Of a stretch of 17,500 nt of DNA, positions 17,033 through 17,500 are shown in pieces. The notes below the pieces were generated by a model. That model worked only from the letters and a program-made list of their open reading frames with translations. It did no database searches and was not told the DNA's origin. A program made the position numbers and the translations under genes. Within the stretch, counting starts at the first letter, position 1, and every line of letters begins with the position of its first letter. The DNA is from Glandiceps talaboti (taxonomy: Eukaryota; Hemichordata; Enteropneusta; Spengelidae), in NCBI RefSeq assembly GCF_964340395.1, contig NC_135567.1, forward strand, positions 9,204,158-9,221,657. The letters run 5' to 3'.

Positions 17033-17500
17033 TGAATTGAAAGGTAAACGGTAAAAGTTGATTTGAAGTTTGAAGGAGCCAAGTGGGTGGTGGGTACGGC
17101 AGGGAGTTCCCTCCCCCCCCCTGGAGATTTTTTAAATTCAAGGACTAAACAGTTAAATTTCCTATCTGCTGTTATTTCAACATGTCAAGGTGATGACAAT
17201 ACCCTCTCCTGATCCGTCGAAATTGAAATTTGAATTTCGAAAACTAACATCAGCAAAAATACTCAAAGTATATTGTTTCATGCCATACCATTTACAATTA
17301 TTTTATCATAATGAAATATTACAGTATTCAATATACTATAAGTCAGGTAGGCCGTCGCACGACGCCTTTTGCCAAGTAAACTTTGTGTCTGAACAAGTGA
17401 AAACATAAATCCGTTCTCCCGACGGACAAGAGAACTTCATGTGAAAATTACGGGCCCTGACATTAAAACAATTGACACATTCTACACAAAATCACATCAT
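17033..17500. other. Right flank, no gene recognised
   Basis: Begins TGAATTGAAAGGTAAACGG, unrelated to the left flank. It has a short hairpin-like GGGAGTTCCC followed by C8 (about 17101-17120). A 72-codon frame at 17190-17408 has no recognisable family. No motif copies of the type seen inside the palindrome were found here. Confidence 0.5.

Overview
This window looks like non-coding, repeat-rich DNA from an animal nuclear genome. There are no operons, ribosome-binding sites or long intact genes. What it does contain is a LINE retrotransposon of the CR1/L2 type, a tRNA-derived SINE, long (CA)n/(CATA)n microsatellites, A+T-rich minisatellites and many TACATGTACATG-type palindromic runs. Together these suggest a marine invertebrate, perhaps amphioxus-like or lophotrochozoan. 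The species cannot be fixed from sequence alone.

The dominant structure is a very large inverted repeat. The left arm starts at 2375 and runs into microsatellites ending near 9310. The right arm is its reverse complement, from about 13786 to 17032. By eye the homologous parts are about 99% identical. The arms differ by scattered substitutions and three large indels: a 2.8-kb LINE in the left arm only (3095-5878), 921 bp present only in the left arm (7849-8769), and 149 bp present only in the right arm (14783-14931). Between the arms is an unrelated spacer of about 4.5 kb (about 9311-13785). It holds its own smaller inverted repeat of (AAAC)n/(GTTT)n arms (9811-10516) and a palindromic A+T-rich repeat block (11155-11660).

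Layout: 1-949 featureless A+T-rich DNA; 950-2374 left flank with two copies of a dispersed structured motif and TACATG runs; 2375-3094 outer left arm; 3095-5878 LINE; 5879-7848 two tandem diverged modules of about 0.9 kb with 80-90-bp minisatellites; 7849-8769 left-only segment; 8770-9310 SINE and microsatellite; spacer; then 13786-17032 the same arm in reverse without the LINE; 17033-17500 unrelated right flank.

The only convincing protein-coding sequence is the LINE. It keeps a full set of AP-endonuclease motifs, the start of the reverse transcriptase, YADD and the typical C-terminal region. It is cut off at its 5' end and has lost the middle of the reverse transcriptase through a frame-changing deletion, so it is dead. 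The right arm preserves the exact empty insertion site, which orders the events: the arms were already two separate copies when the LINE landed, whether as paralogous arms or as alleles. No cellular gene, CRISPR array or new enzyme system was found. The points of interest are the palindrome itself and a recurring hairpin-forming motif of about 45 bp inside it.
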